Origin: Fodinibius halophilus
GTDB taxonomy: Bacteria > Bacteroidota > Rhodothermia > Balneolales > Balneolaceae
Assembly (NCBI RefSeq): GCF_011059105.1
Contig: NZ_JAALLS010000003.1
Location: 62,001-126,000, forward strand
Length of the DNA: 64,000 nt
Direction: 5' to 3'
Shown: positions 36,560 to 44,749 of the stretch, one piece after another
How positions within the stretch are numbered: the first letter of the stretch is position 1
Layout of the letters: every line of letters starts with the position of its first letter
Position numbers and translations under genes: made by a program
The notes under the pieces: generated by a model
The model's database searches: none
What the model was told of the DNA's origin: nothing
What the model saw: the letters and a program-made list of their open reading frames with translations, nothing else

Positions 36560-38314
36560 CTATACTGCCCGATTGGGATCAAAGTTCTCAAGCAGTTCTT
36601 TTACGCGATTGAGGAATGCTCCGCCGTGCGCGCCATCAACAATACGGTGATCGTAACTCATGGAGAGATACATCATATGACGGATCGCAATAACATCGCC
36701 CTCATCCGTTTCACGGACAACAGGGCGTTTTTCGATAGCGCCCGTTCCAATAATTGCAACCTGGGGTTGGTTAATAATAGGAGTACCCATAAGGTTTCCT
36801 ACACTTCCGTAGTTGGTCAGCGTTATGGTACCGCCTACCAGATCATCCGGACTCAAGTTCTTATTCCGTGCCTTGATAGCCAAATCCTTAACTGATCGGG
36901 CCAAGCCTACCAGGTTCTTTTCTTGTGCATGCTTAATTACGGGAACAATAAGTCCGCCTTTTCCGCCTTCGCCCAGCGCTACCGCCAGACCAAAGTTAAT
37001 ATCGCGCTTCAGTATAATTTCATCATTCTCCTCATCAACAGAACTGTTAATTAATGGAAATTCACGAATTGCCTGGATCATTTTCTCAATAAAGAGCGGC
37101 GTGTAGGTCAACTTAATGCCTGCCCGATCCTGGAACTTATGCTTATTTGCTTCGCGCCAGCGGACCAAGTTTGTGACATCGACCTCAGAGAAAGTGGTTA
37201 CATGTGCAGATGTCTGCTTAGAGCGAACCATATGCTCGGCAATCATCTTACGCATACGATCCATTTTGATACGCTCTACATTTTCGGCGGGACGTTGAAT
37301 ATCGAGCTCCCCGGCAGAAATAGAACGTTGTTCACCTTGAGAAGGTGTTTTCTTTGTACTTGGTTTGCTAAGTTCACTTGCAGCTTGCTGTGTTGCAGCT
37401 GGCTGAGCTTTTCCGGCTTTACGATCCTCAAGATAGGCCATCACATCCTCTTTGGATACGCGCCCGCCTTGCCCGGATCCTTCAATACTTTCCAGTTCTT
37501 CCTGGGAGATCCCTTCTTCCTTCGCGATAGATCGAACCAGTGGAGAATAAAACCGTCCGTCACTACCAATTCGCTGCGGTTCCGTTCCGCCGCCTGATGG
37601 AGCACCATCAGAAGAAGTAGAAGTCGGCTCAGGCTGAGAAGTGGATTCGGTTTCAGCCGTTGCTTGCTTACTTTCTTGTTTTGTACCTGCGCTTGACGCA
37701 GTAGCAGACGAACCTGAAGCGACCTTTCCTGTTGCAATAACGGCAATGGCCTGTCCCACCTCAATAGTATCGCCTTCTTCGGCCAGCTTTTCTACAAGCG
37801 TTCCGGCCTGTGGCGAAGGAACTTCAGAGTCTACCTTGTCCGTTGAAATCTCAAGAAGGGTTTCATCCTCTTCTACTTTATCACCGATCTCTTTGGTCCA
37901 TTCAATAATGGTCCCTTCCATTACCGACTCACCCATCTGGGGCATTTCTACCTCAATACGCTCGCCCTCTTCTTCAGAGCTATCGTCAGCAGCAGGCTGC
38001 TCTGCTTCTTGCTCGGCAGGCTCTTCATCAGCTTCCTGTGTGCTACCGCCGCCAGAAGTATCTACAGCATCAGCATCTGTTTCAATAATTGCAATTGCCT
38101 GTCCTACTTCAATAGTGTCGCCTTCTTCGGCTAACATTTCTACGAGCGTCCCAGCCTGGGGCGAGGGAACTTCAGAATCCACTTTATCAGTGGAAATTTC
38201 CAGAAGAGTTTCATCTTCTTCAACAGTATCACCGATATCTTTCGACCACTCGATGACAGTTCCTTCCATTACCGATTCGCCCATTTGGGGCATTTCTACT
38301 TCAACTCTGGCCAT
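36560..38314 (-). CDS. 2-oxoacid dehydrogenase E2 acyltransferase with two lipoyl domains
   Basis: 584 residues. Two nearly identical lipoyl domains lie at about 1-80 and 120-200, each with the lipoyl lysine in EISTDKVDSEVPSPQAG, joined by acidic Glu/Ala-rich linkers. A peripheral subunit-binding domain (SPLVRSIAKEEGISQEELES, about 255-295) follows. The catalytic domain (about 350-584) has the HxxxD motif in SYDHRIVDGAHGG and NYGSVGNLMGTPIINQPQ. It transfers acyl groups to CoA in a pyruvate, branched-chain or 2-oxoglutarate dehydrogenase complex. Which complex is uncertain, as E1 and E3 genes are not adjacent. The DNA of the two lipoyl domains is still highly similar. Confidence 0.94.
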   Translation of the reverse strand: MARVEVEMPQMGESVMEGTVIEWSKDIGDTVEEDETLLEISTDKVDSEVPSPQAGTLVEMLAEEGDTIEVGQAIAIIETDADAVDTSGGGSTQEADEEPAEQEAEQPAADDSSEEEGERIEVEMPQMGESVMEGTIIEWTKEIGDKVEEDETLLEISTDKVDSEVPSPQAGTLVEKLAEEGDTIEVGQAIAVIATGKVASGSSATASSAGTKQESKQATAETESTSQPEPTSTSSDGAPSGGGTEPQRIGSDGRFYSPLVRSIAKEEGISQEELESIEGSGQGGRVSKEDVMAYLEDRKAGKAQPAATQQAASELSKPSTKKTPSQGEQRSISAGELDIQRPAENVERIKMDRMRKMIAEHMVRSKQTSAHVTTFSEVDVTNLVRWREANKHKFQDRAGIKLTYTPLFIEKMIQAIREFPLINSSVDEENDEIILKRDINFGLAVALGEGGKGGLIVPVIKHAQEKNLVGLARSVKDLAIKARNKNLSPDDLVGGTITLTNYGSVGNLMGTPIINQPQVAIIGTGAIEKRPVVRETDEGDVIAIRHMMYLSMSYDHRIVDGAHGGAFLNRVKELLENFDPNRAV

Positions 38315-38509
38315 CGTTACTCAGATTAAATCATTAAAATTTCCGGATAGAATATCCTTATCAAAAATAGTGCTGTTTAAGTTGTGCAAAACAGCCCTCA
38401 AAGATCACAATAAATGGGATTAGATCAAAATGATTAGCAAGAGCAAACAACAATTTAAATAACCAATTAGTTAACACTAGATATTCTTCTTAATGCTTTT
38501 AGCATGTTA

Positions 38510-38842
38510 CTATGCCAAGAGACGCCAGAGCAGAAGGATACAACTTGCGGTAAATAAAATGCCAAAAATTGGGAAAATATGATCTGCCAGCCAATCCGGT
38601 AAAAATATATCAGCTACAGAACCAACCTCTGCCCCCTGGTCTTCGGCAAAAACGGTTAAGGGACAGCGCCAGTTATTAAGCATGAGTGCCAGCAATTCGA
38701 TTACAGCAATACCAAATGCGATCCATGTTAACACGGTAATATGATCCAATATTGCGGTAATTAATACATAGATGGTGCTGATGCCAATCAGAAAGAAGAG
38801 CAAGGAATGAATAAACTTTATGTAGAAGACGGTCTTTGACAT
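38510..38842 (-). CDS. Small membrane protein, DUF2784-like
   Basis: 110 residues. Membrane segments at about 8-28, 35-55 and 88-107 flank a conserved-looking loop LNNWRCPLTVFAEDQGAEVG and FLPDWLADHIFPIFGILF. The CPLT motif and plan resemble DUF2784-type proteins. Function unknown. It lies alone between the E2 gene and the trans-sulfuration enzyme, both on the same strand, with a gap of about 50 bases to the latter. Confidence 0.7.
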   Translation of the reverse strand: MSKTVFYIKFIHSLLFFLIGISTIYVLITAILDHITVLTWIAFGIAVIELLALMLNNWRCPLTVFAEDQGAEVGSVADIFLPDWLADHIFPIFGILFTASCILLLWRLLA

Positions 38843-38891
38843 TTTTCGCTCTTTACGTCTGGTATATACTGCCTAACTTCTTTTTACGAGA

Positions 38892-40010
38892 TTATACAAG
38901 AGCCTGATCCAGATCTTCCAGCAGATCATCGGCGTGTTCCAATCCTACACTAATGCGAATTAAGTTTTTAGGGGTGATGGAATCTTCTCCCTCACTGCTT
39001 CGGCGATGCTCCCAGGTACTTTCCACTCCTCCCAAACTCGTAGCACGACCGATAAGCTTTGATCGTCCCACGATATCAATTGCATCATCGGCATCACCGT
39101 CAACCAAAAAAGAGATCATACCCCCAAAATCAGTCATCTGCTTTTCGGCAACTTCATGCCCGGCATGGGTAGCTAATCCGGGATAAAATACTTTTTCTAC
39201 CTTGTGATGATTCTGTAAAAAGCGAGCCAACAATTCTGCATTTTCATTGTGGCCTCGCATGCGATAAGGCAACGTCCGCGTACTACGAGCCAGCATCCAG
39301 CAATCATCAGGCGAAGGCACCGCGCCCCCTACCCGCTGGACCATTCTTATTTTCTCAAAAATACCGTCTTGTTCAGCACTTACAATCGCACCTCCCAGGA
39401 TATCACTGTGTCCTCCAAAATATTTTGTAGTGGAGTGCAATACAAGGTCAGATCCCAGGTCGAGAGGCTTTTGGTTGATGGGTGTTGGCCAGGTATTATC
39501 AACACAAACTAATGCTCCATTTTCATGTGCCAGACTTGTAATCGCTCCAATATCCATAATATTCATCATCGGGTTTGAAGGCGTCTCTACCCAAATAAGC
39601 TTCGTATCACCGGTAATATGAGCTTTTATATTCTGCAGATCCGTCATATCAATAAAATCCGCCTTTAGCCCCCATGGCTGCATCAGCTCTTTAACCAGTT
39701 TACGATTTCCGGCATATACATCTTCCGGAATAATAATATGATTACCCGGCTCCAGCGCCTGAAAAACCGCTGAAGCTGCTGCTACTCCTGATGAAAAAGC
39801 TGCTGCCGCTTCTCCATCTTCCATCACCTTTAACACATGCTCCCACTGTACTCTATTGGGATTATCCAACCGGGTATAGTGCCAGTCATCCTCAGACCGT
39901 CCCTCTTTATCAAGTTCATATACTGTGGATCGATGAACGGGCGGCACGATATCGGGATTCTGATTAACTACCTCCATGGCAGCATGAATAGCTTTGGTCT
40001 TGGTATGCAT
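38892..40010 (-). CDS. Cys/Met-metabolism PLP enzyme (trans-sulfuration family)
   Basis: 372 residues. The PLP lysine is in LVLHSTTKYFGGHSDILGG, with the PLP-phosphate contacts YTRLDNPNRVQWE and SSGVAAASAVFQAL, and VCVDNTWPTP for the aspartate. The C-terminus carries the usual LIRISVGLEHADDLLEDL. The group includes cystathionine gamma-synthase, beta-lyase and gamma-lyase; the exact reaction cannot be assigned. The start MHTKTKAIHA is typical. Confidence 0.92.
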   Translation of the reverse strand: MHTKTKAIHAAMEVVNQNPDIVPPVHRSTVYELDKEGRSEDDWHYTRLDNPNRVQWEHVLKVMEDGEAAAAFSSGVAAASAVFQALEPGNHIIIPEDVYAGNRKLVKELMQPWGLKADFIDMTDLQNIKAHITGDTKLIWVETPSNPMMNIMDIGAITSLAHENGALVCVDNTWPTPINQKPLDLGSDLVLHSTTKYFGGHSDILGGAIVSAEQDGIFEKIRMVQRVGGAVPSPDDCWMLARSTRTLPYRMRGHNENAELLARFLQNHHKVEKVFYPGLATHAGHEVAEKQMTDFGGMISFLVDGDADDAIDIVGRSKLIGRATSLGGVESTWEHRRSSEGEDSITPKNLIRISVGLEHADDLLEDLDQALV

Positions 40011-40093
40011 TGTATGTTGGGGCTTAATTTAGTTTATAAACCAAAAATAAGTTACTAATATCACTACTGATGTGAATTAAACGATTTTAGCCA

Positions 40094-41096
40094 TTGAAGA
40101 CAATATTTCCGGACATTTTTTACCAGCCATATCCTTGTGACCTCTCCCATACCCAAAAGGCAAAGTCAACTTTCGTAATTTCATTTTTTGTTTTTGCCTT
40201 TTTGTTTCTCTTTGCACCTTTTGGCCTTGCCGAGCTGGACATTAACTATCGACTTTATATATGCCTGGGATACGGTTGTACATCTGCAGCTGCAATAGCT
40301 CTTAATTATTATCTAATTCAACCCGTACTCCCCAACCTTTTTAAAGAATCAACATGGACAGTCGGGTATCAAATCTTATGGATCGGTTGGATACTTTTCA
40401 CTATCAGTATCTTCAATAGTATTTATTCGGCCTGGGTCGAGACTGCTCCATTCTCCTTTTCCCAATTACTAATATCAATTTTTTATGTCGCGCTTGTCGG
40501 CATTTTTCCTGTTACTGCTCTTATTCTAGTTGACTATTTACGGCTGTACCGGAAACATGCCAACCGCGCCGAAGAGCTGCAGCATAAACTTTCAGCACTT
40601 TCCTCTGCAAATGGAAATACTTTGACATTCATTTCTGAAAATAAAAACGAACGGCTTCAACTAAAACCAGATGAGCTTCTGTATCTGACCTCCGCAGACA
40701 ATTATGTAGAGATTGTATATCGAATAAATTCGGATTTAAAAAGGAGCCTGCTACGCGGTACATTAAAAGGTTTTGAAGATCAACTCAAAGAAACGGGAGT
40801 CATCCGATGCCATCGTTCCTATATCGTTATATCTCTCACAAGTCGTCAATATTTCGGGGAACGCTCAAGGCTACTCTTTAAAACTTCGTGGCACCGATTT
40901 TTTTGTTCCGGTCTCCCGTTCTTATGCTGATCAGATTTCATCCAACAAAAATGGAGTTGGGGGTTATCTCTTGGCTGGGATATTCGCCCCACGCCTTCAC
41001 CTTCCTTTGTGCTCCGAACTAATCTGCGTTACACTCCTTTTTTATCACTTCCAACACAGGTTGGCAGCCAACTTTGGTTCGATCACCTGGAAGTAG
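40094..41096 (+). pseudogene. Frameshifted four-TM LytTR-family transcription regulator
   Basis: The first frame (40094-40930) gives four membrane segments (about 25-45, 54-76, 92-112 and 122-150), a coiled-coil linker and the first part of a LytTR DNA-binding domain (LQLKPDELLYLTSADNYVEI, then RCHRSYIV). It then degenerates and stops. The rest of the LytTR domain is in the +1 frame from about 40839 (VVNISGNAQGYSLKLRGTDF, FVPVSRSYADQI). The simplest reading is a single extra base in GTTATATCTCTCACAA, expected GTTAATCTCTCACAA. If real, the regulator is inactive. The true C-terminus cannot be fixed because the second frame continues to 41096 with unrelated residues. Confidence 0.75.
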
Positions 41097-41137
41097 ATTT
41101 TATTCAGGTCGTCATATATCCGCAGAGAATATTATAA
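40976..41137 (+). pseudogene. Possible gene remnant between two pseudogenes
   Basis: A 53-codon open stretch starts WDIRPTPSPSFVLRTN and ends FDHLEVDFIQVVIYPQRIL before a stop at 41135-41137. It has no start codon and looks protein-like, perhaps the C-terminal remnant of a lost gene, but could be chance. I do not recognise a family. Confidence 0.2.
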
Positions 41138-41170
41138 ATATCATACACTAACGCTGAAAATCCACACCAT

Positions 41171-41849
41171 ATGACTTCATTCTTTTTAGCAACTCATATT
41201 CTATCGGGATTCACTGCCTTGGTAAGCGGAGTATTTGCCCTCTTTCAAGAAAAGGTGGAAAGCGTCATGTGATGGCAGGTCAACTCTATGTTGGAAGTAT
41301 AACGGCCGTTACTGCCACTTCGTTATATCTATCGATTGTTCGCCCCAATATGTTTTTGCTGCTCATAAGTATCTTCAGTTTCTATCTGACGTGGAGTGGT
41401 TTCCGGGCAATTCACTGGAAGAACAAACCGATGGGCACCATTCCTTATATCTTCAACCTGGTATTAACCGGAGCCGTAGCTCTGTCAGGCCTCGCTATGA
41501 TAGGACTCCCGGTCGCCGTTTGGTCAGGAATGGAATTCCCATCAGTTATTAGTAGATTCGACACCGTATTATTGGCCTTTGGCCTTATCAATACCACCAT
41601 GTCGGCTTTTGATCTGATTAATCTTTATCGTCCTGCTCACAACAGTAAATTTTGGTAGTTGTATCAACATATAGGAAGAATGGGAGGAGCTTTTATAGCA
41701 ACGGTAACCGCCTTTCTTGTGGTTAACGTCCATTTTTACCCCAACTGCTTGTCTGGCTAGCTCCCGCCATTATCGGTTCTCCACTGATTGGATGGGACAT
41801 TCAAAAATACAAATCAAAACTAAGTGGTTCGTCAACACTAATGAACTAG
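41171..41849 (+). pseudogene. DUF2306-like membrane protein with three lesions
   Basis: Three frames together give one protein. Starting at the ATG at 41171: FFLATHILSGFTALVSGVFA; then, after a one-base loss in an A-run near 41250, KGGKRHVMAGQLYVGSITAV, LSIVRPNMFLLLISIFSFYL and more to NSKFW. A TAG at 41656-41658 interrupts (probably a former TGG) before LYQHIGRMGGAFIATVTAFL. A one-base loss in a T-run near 41738 is followed by LPQLLVWLAPAIIGSPLIGW and a stop at 41847. The HILSG start, the H-x-x-G-Q/K-x-Y pattern and TM pattern fit DUF2306-type proteins. Two lesions are homopolymer losses and could be sequencing error; the TAG is not. Confidence 0.8.
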
Positions 41850-41870
41850 CTGATGAAAAGTACCCTCCTT

Positions 41871-41940
41871 AACCCCTTTGGGATAAAGGAGAAAGAATCT
41901 TAAGGATATATATGTGGGACGATTTGGCAAATCGTCCAGC
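41871..41940 (-). repeat. Palindromic repeat, copy 1
   Basis: The core at 41917-41937 is a perfect inverted repeat: GGACGATTTG, a single G, then CAAATCGTCC. Upstream of it is CCCTTTGGGATAAAGG followed by AGAAAGAATCTTAAGGATAT, shared with copy 2. Confidence 0.75.
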
Positions 41941-42146
41941 ACACAATCTTTGCTAGTTTTTAGACTACCAGCAACATAACTATTGTCAAACGATAAGTTG
42001 GATATGGGAGAGGAAACACCATTAGTGACCCAAAAGGTTTTGTTGCAAAAGTTCTCTCGGCCAAAGGGAACTGCACCTACGCAGACCTCCCGGAAATTTC
42101 GCCTGCCGATAATAAACCTCTGGGCTGGCTTGTGGATACTCTTTTT

Positions 42147-42216
42147 GGCCCTTTTGGGGTAAGGCAGAAGGAACCTTAAGGATAAATATAGTGGACGATT
42201 TGGCAAATCGTCCCAC
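42147..42216 (-). repeat. Palindromic repeat, copy 2
   Basis: The core at 42193-42213 is identical to copy 1. It is preceded by CCCTTTTGGGGTAAGGCAGA and AGGAACCTTAAGGATAAATA, so the similarity covers about 70 bases in the same orientation, 276 bases from copy 1. Strand assignment is arbitrary. Confidence 0.75.
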
Positions 42217-42415
42217 ATACTGTCTTTTTTGGCTTCATAAATCAGCGGCAGTAGCAAAGTAAATATGATTGCAAAGCTGTGGCACAAGCACCCTTGCTCG
42301 TGCAAATAAAAAACCTAGGCCAAGTTTGACTACCCAACTCCCTCTCGACAATTAGATACTAGCCATGCTCAACAAAAAGTTACCACAGTTGAGAAAAATT
42401 GATAAGATCTATTCA

Positions 42416-42507
42416 ATCCTCCTGTCCTCCTTCTCCAAGGAGGAACTTTTTAAGGCAACTAACCCCACAGTCCCTCTTGGAGAAGAGGGATTTAGGGAGA
42501 TTGACTA
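42416..42507 (+). repeat. TCCTCCTT/AAGGAGGA hairpin repeat, copy 1
   Basis: Contains the inverted repeat TCCTCCTT-CTCC-AAGGAGGA (42425-42444), then CAGTCCCTCTTGGAGAAGAG and GATTTAGGGAGATTGACTAA. A second copy lies at 43166-43268. A perfect relative of the hairpin is at 45871-45891. Confidence 0.65.
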
Positions 42508-42569
42508 ATGAACCACTACAGCCAATTCACCTTCCTTTTATCAAGAAAAACTTATTTATTAGTTTTAAC

Positions 42570-42950
42570 ATGCATCTAAGAGAAATGAGTAAAAACAGAT
42601 CTCACTACAACAAGGACCATAAAGAATTAGCCAGAAAACTTCGGAAAGACGGCACCAGAGGGGAGACTATTCTTTGGAATGAGGTTTTGAAAGCCAAAAA
42701 GATTCATGGATATCAGTTTAATCGACAATTCTGTATTGATAATTATATCGTTGATTTTATATCTCGAAAACTTAAGCTAATTATCGAAGTGGATGGTTAT
42801 TCTCATAGATTTAAACACAAAGAAGATAAACTTCGGGATAAGAACTTGTCATAACTTGGGTATATCGTTGTACGAATTTCTGAAAAAGAAGTCCGAAACG
42901 ACCTAGACAACATAATTCGAATACTAGAAAGGCATCTGTCTGATGTATGA
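42570..42950 (+). pseudogene. DUF559/VSR-like endonuclease-domain protein with internal stop
   Basis: From the ATG at 42570 (or 42585, MSKNRSHYNKDH): ELARKLRKDGTRGETILWNE, FNRQFCIDNYIVDFISRKLK and LIIEVDGYSHRFKHKEDKLR. This is the start of the DUF559 fold, which belongs to the restriction-endonuclease-like superfamily (RET-LLW, D-F-x10-E-V/x-D-G-x-x-H). A TAA at 42852-42854 then interrupts, but the same frame continues LGYIVVRISEKEVRNDLDNI IRILERHL to a TGA at 42948-42950, the expected family C-terminus. A single substitution at the TAA would restore about 127 residues. As it stands it lacks the last core strands and is probably inactive. It lies among repeats, as DUF559 genes often do. Confidence 0.82.
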
Positions 42951-42983
42951 AGTTTGCTCTTTAGATACTACGCGAACTAAAAA

Positions 42984-43034
42984 GGGAGACTGCCGCGGTC
43001 TTCCGAAAAATCACCGGAATCCCTCGCAGTGACG
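42984..43034 (-). repeat. TCATTGCGAG-type interspersed repeat, inverted copy
   Basis: Read on the minus strand it begins GTCACTGCGAGGGATTCCGG and ends CGCGGCAGTCTCCC. It pairs in inverted orientation with the copy at 43063-43113, 28 bases away. Confidence 0.65.
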
Positions 43035-43062
43035 CTGCTTTTAAATCATTAAAACCAACGGC

Positions 43063-43113
43063 TGTCATTGCGAGAAGTGCCGTGGGTTGGCGGGACGACA
43101 CGGCAATCTCCCC
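43063..43113 (+). repeat. TCATTGCGAG-type interspersed repeat, direct copy
   Basis: Begins GTCATTGCGAGAAGTGCCGT and ends ACACGGCAATCTCCCC; GTGCCGT/ACGGCA pair internally. Repeats with the TCATTGCGAG and GGCAATC ends occur in many bacterial genomes. Confidence 0.7.
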
Positions 43114-43165
43114 GAAGAAACTGACTAATGCATGAAAGGTGCCCTTTATCCTACTACTATGCCCT

Positions 43166-43268
43166 AATCCTCCTGTCCTCCTTCTCCAAGAAGGAACTCC
43201 TTAAATTAGGTTTCAACCAAAGTCCCTCTTAGAGCCGTGACCGACTGCCGGTGGTAAGAGGAATTTAG
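43166..43268 (+). repeat. TCCTCCTT/AAGGAGGA hairpin repeat, copy 2 with an insertion
   Basis: The first 35 bases nearly match copy 1 at 42416. AGTCCCTCTTAGAG is then interrupted by about 21 bases (CCGTGACCGACTGCCGGTGG onwards) before AAGAGGAATTTAG resumes. Confidence 0.6.
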
Positions 43269-43345
43269 CTTGCACTACAAAGCCTTGTGCATAGTAGAGC
43301 GGCAAAACAAGATTATAAACACAACTCTATCAGTTTTTATCTGTA

Positions 43346-44578
43346 CTAATCTGTGGCCCTTATCACTTTAATCCGTTCCAACACCGGCGGGTGCGAATAA
43401 TTCAAGAACACATAAAAAGGATGTGGAGTAAGGTTCGACAAGTTGTCTTTCGATAGCTTCTTGAGAGCCTCAACCATCGGTTCTTTGCGAAAGGTCGTAG
43501 CTGCAAAATTATCTGCCTCAAATTCGTACTTGCGCGAAAGCACCTGCATAAATATCGACACAATCATGTCAATAGGGGCATAGAGCATCCCAAAGAAAAT
43601 AAGTCCGACATACACTGACATCTGCTCCATATAAAAAGCATCATACAAGCCTTCCGAATTAAGAAAAATGGAAAGCAGAAAGAACATAATGCCCGTCTGC
43701 GCAATGCTGATTACCATATTTTTAATAATATGCTTTTTCTTATAGTGCCCGATCTCATGAGCCAGCACGGCCACCAGCTCATCTTCCGTATGATTTTCAA
43801 TCAGGGTATCATACAGTGCAATGCGCTTATTCTTACCGAAACCGGTAAAAAAGGCATTGGATTTACTGCTTCGTTTTGAACCATCCATTACGTACACCCC
43901 CTCAAGGGCAAAGTTCACCTTATCGGCATACTCTCGAATCTTCTGTCGGAGTTCACCTTCTTCAAGGGGATCAAAATCATTAAACAGAGGCATTATCCAG
44001 GTGGGGGCTACGAACTGTATAAACAACGTAAAGGCTGTTACTGCTCCCCAGGCATAGAGCCATGCATACTGGTCGATATAGGTAAAGAACGCCAACAGGC
44101 CGGCAAGCAGCGGGCCGCCAAGTAGAATTCCTAATCCCAACCCTTTCAAAAGATCCAGAACAAACGTTTTAGGAGTTGTCTTATTAAATCCGAAGCGTTC
44201 CTCAATCACAAAAGTAGAATACAGACTAAAAGGAAGTGACAAAATGCTTTTGGCCAACAATAACATCCCGATATAAGTTAAACCGGTCCAGATGGTGCCC
44301 AATTCCCAGCCACGAACAATTTCATCCAGCCAGTTGAATCCTCCGGCAAACCAGAAAACCAGCAACAAAACCAGGTTAAAGCTGGAAGTTAACAACCCAA
44401 ACTTTGTCTTTACTTTAGTATACTCTTGCGACTTTTCGTACGTCTCTTCATCATAGACATCGCTGAACTCCTCCGGTAAACTTTTTTCCAACGATTTTAG
44501 GTTATAAAAGTCCGCTGCAAGGTTAAGCACGAAATCAATAAGCAGCGTTGCTAATATGATGATTGCAAAAATATTCAT
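43346..44578 (-). CDS. M48-family metallopeptidase, CAAX prenyl protease type
   Basis: 410 residues with about seven membrane segments. The zinc motif HExxH is in VAVLAHEIGHYKKKH (about residue 280), with the third ligand Glu in SRKYEFEADNFA (about 350). The N-terminal half carries FVIEERFGFNKTTPKTFVLD and the SKRSSKSNAFFTGFGKNKRI sequence conserved in Ste24-type proteases. Bacterial members degrade misfolded membrane proteins or process secreted peptides. It is intact despite the flanking repeats. Start at 44578, MNIFAIIILATLLIDF. Confidence 0.93.
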   Translation of the reverse strand: MNIFAIIILATLLIDFVLNLAADFYNLKSLEKSLPEEFSDVYDEETYEKSQEYTKVKTKFGLLTSSFNLVLLLVFWFAGGFNWLDEIVRGWELGTIWTGLTYIGMLLLAKSILSLPFSLYSTFVIEERFGFNKTTPKTFVLDLLKGLGLGILLGGPLLAGLLAFFTYIDQYAWLYAWGAVTAFTLFIQFVAPTWIMPLFNDFDPLEEGELRQKIREYADKVNFALEGVYVMDGSKRSSKSNAFFTGFGKNKRIALYDTLIENHTEDELVAVLAHEIGHYKKKHIIKNMVISIAQTGIMFFLLSIFLNSEGLYDAFYMEQMSVYVGLIFFGMLYAPIDMIVSIFMQVLSRKYEFEADNFAATTFRKEPMVEALKKLSKDNLSNLTPHPFYVFLNYSHPPVLERIKVIRATD

Positions 44579-44749
44579 CTTCTATAGGGTATATATATGA
44601 TCAGAAATCCTGTGAACTTACAATTAACAAAAGTACAAATTATTATTAGGCTATGTAAGATTATCAATACTATGATTTTCCTGTAAGTAGCTTATGTTAT
44701 AACCTCAGATGAAAATAAATCTATTAATCTTAAAAACATCTGCTTTAGT

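Larger units (their letters stand above)
41850..42569. other. Repeat-rich region without an intact gene
   Basis: Contains two copies of a roughly 70-base palindromic repeat (ending 41940 and 42216) and, from 42416, a repeat of the TCCTCCTT/AAGGAGGA hairpin family. A 155-codon frame on the minus strand (41838-42305) exists only because the two repeat copies are both open in it, giving the same peptide motif DDLPNRP twice; I do not call it a gene. Confidence 0.6.
42951..43345. other. Repeat-rich gap between DUF559 pseudogene and M48 protease
   Basis: Holds an inverted pair of TCATTGCGAG repeats (42984-43113) and the second TCCTCCTT/AAGGAGGA element (43166-43268). No coding frame is supported. 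The last 80 bases, up to the protease stop at 43346, show nothing that I recognise. Confidence 0.6.

Noticed and set aside
37641-38423. 260-codon plus-strand frame opposite the E2 acyltransferase
   Set aside because: Exactly antisense to the duplicated lipoyl domains and acidic linkers; Ser/Ala/Pro composition is the complement of the coding strand.
41838-42305. 155-codon minus-strand frame with a duplicated peptide motif
   Set aside because: The duplication is two copies of a palindromic DNA repeat, both open in this frame; the rest has no domain and overlaps pseudogene DNA.
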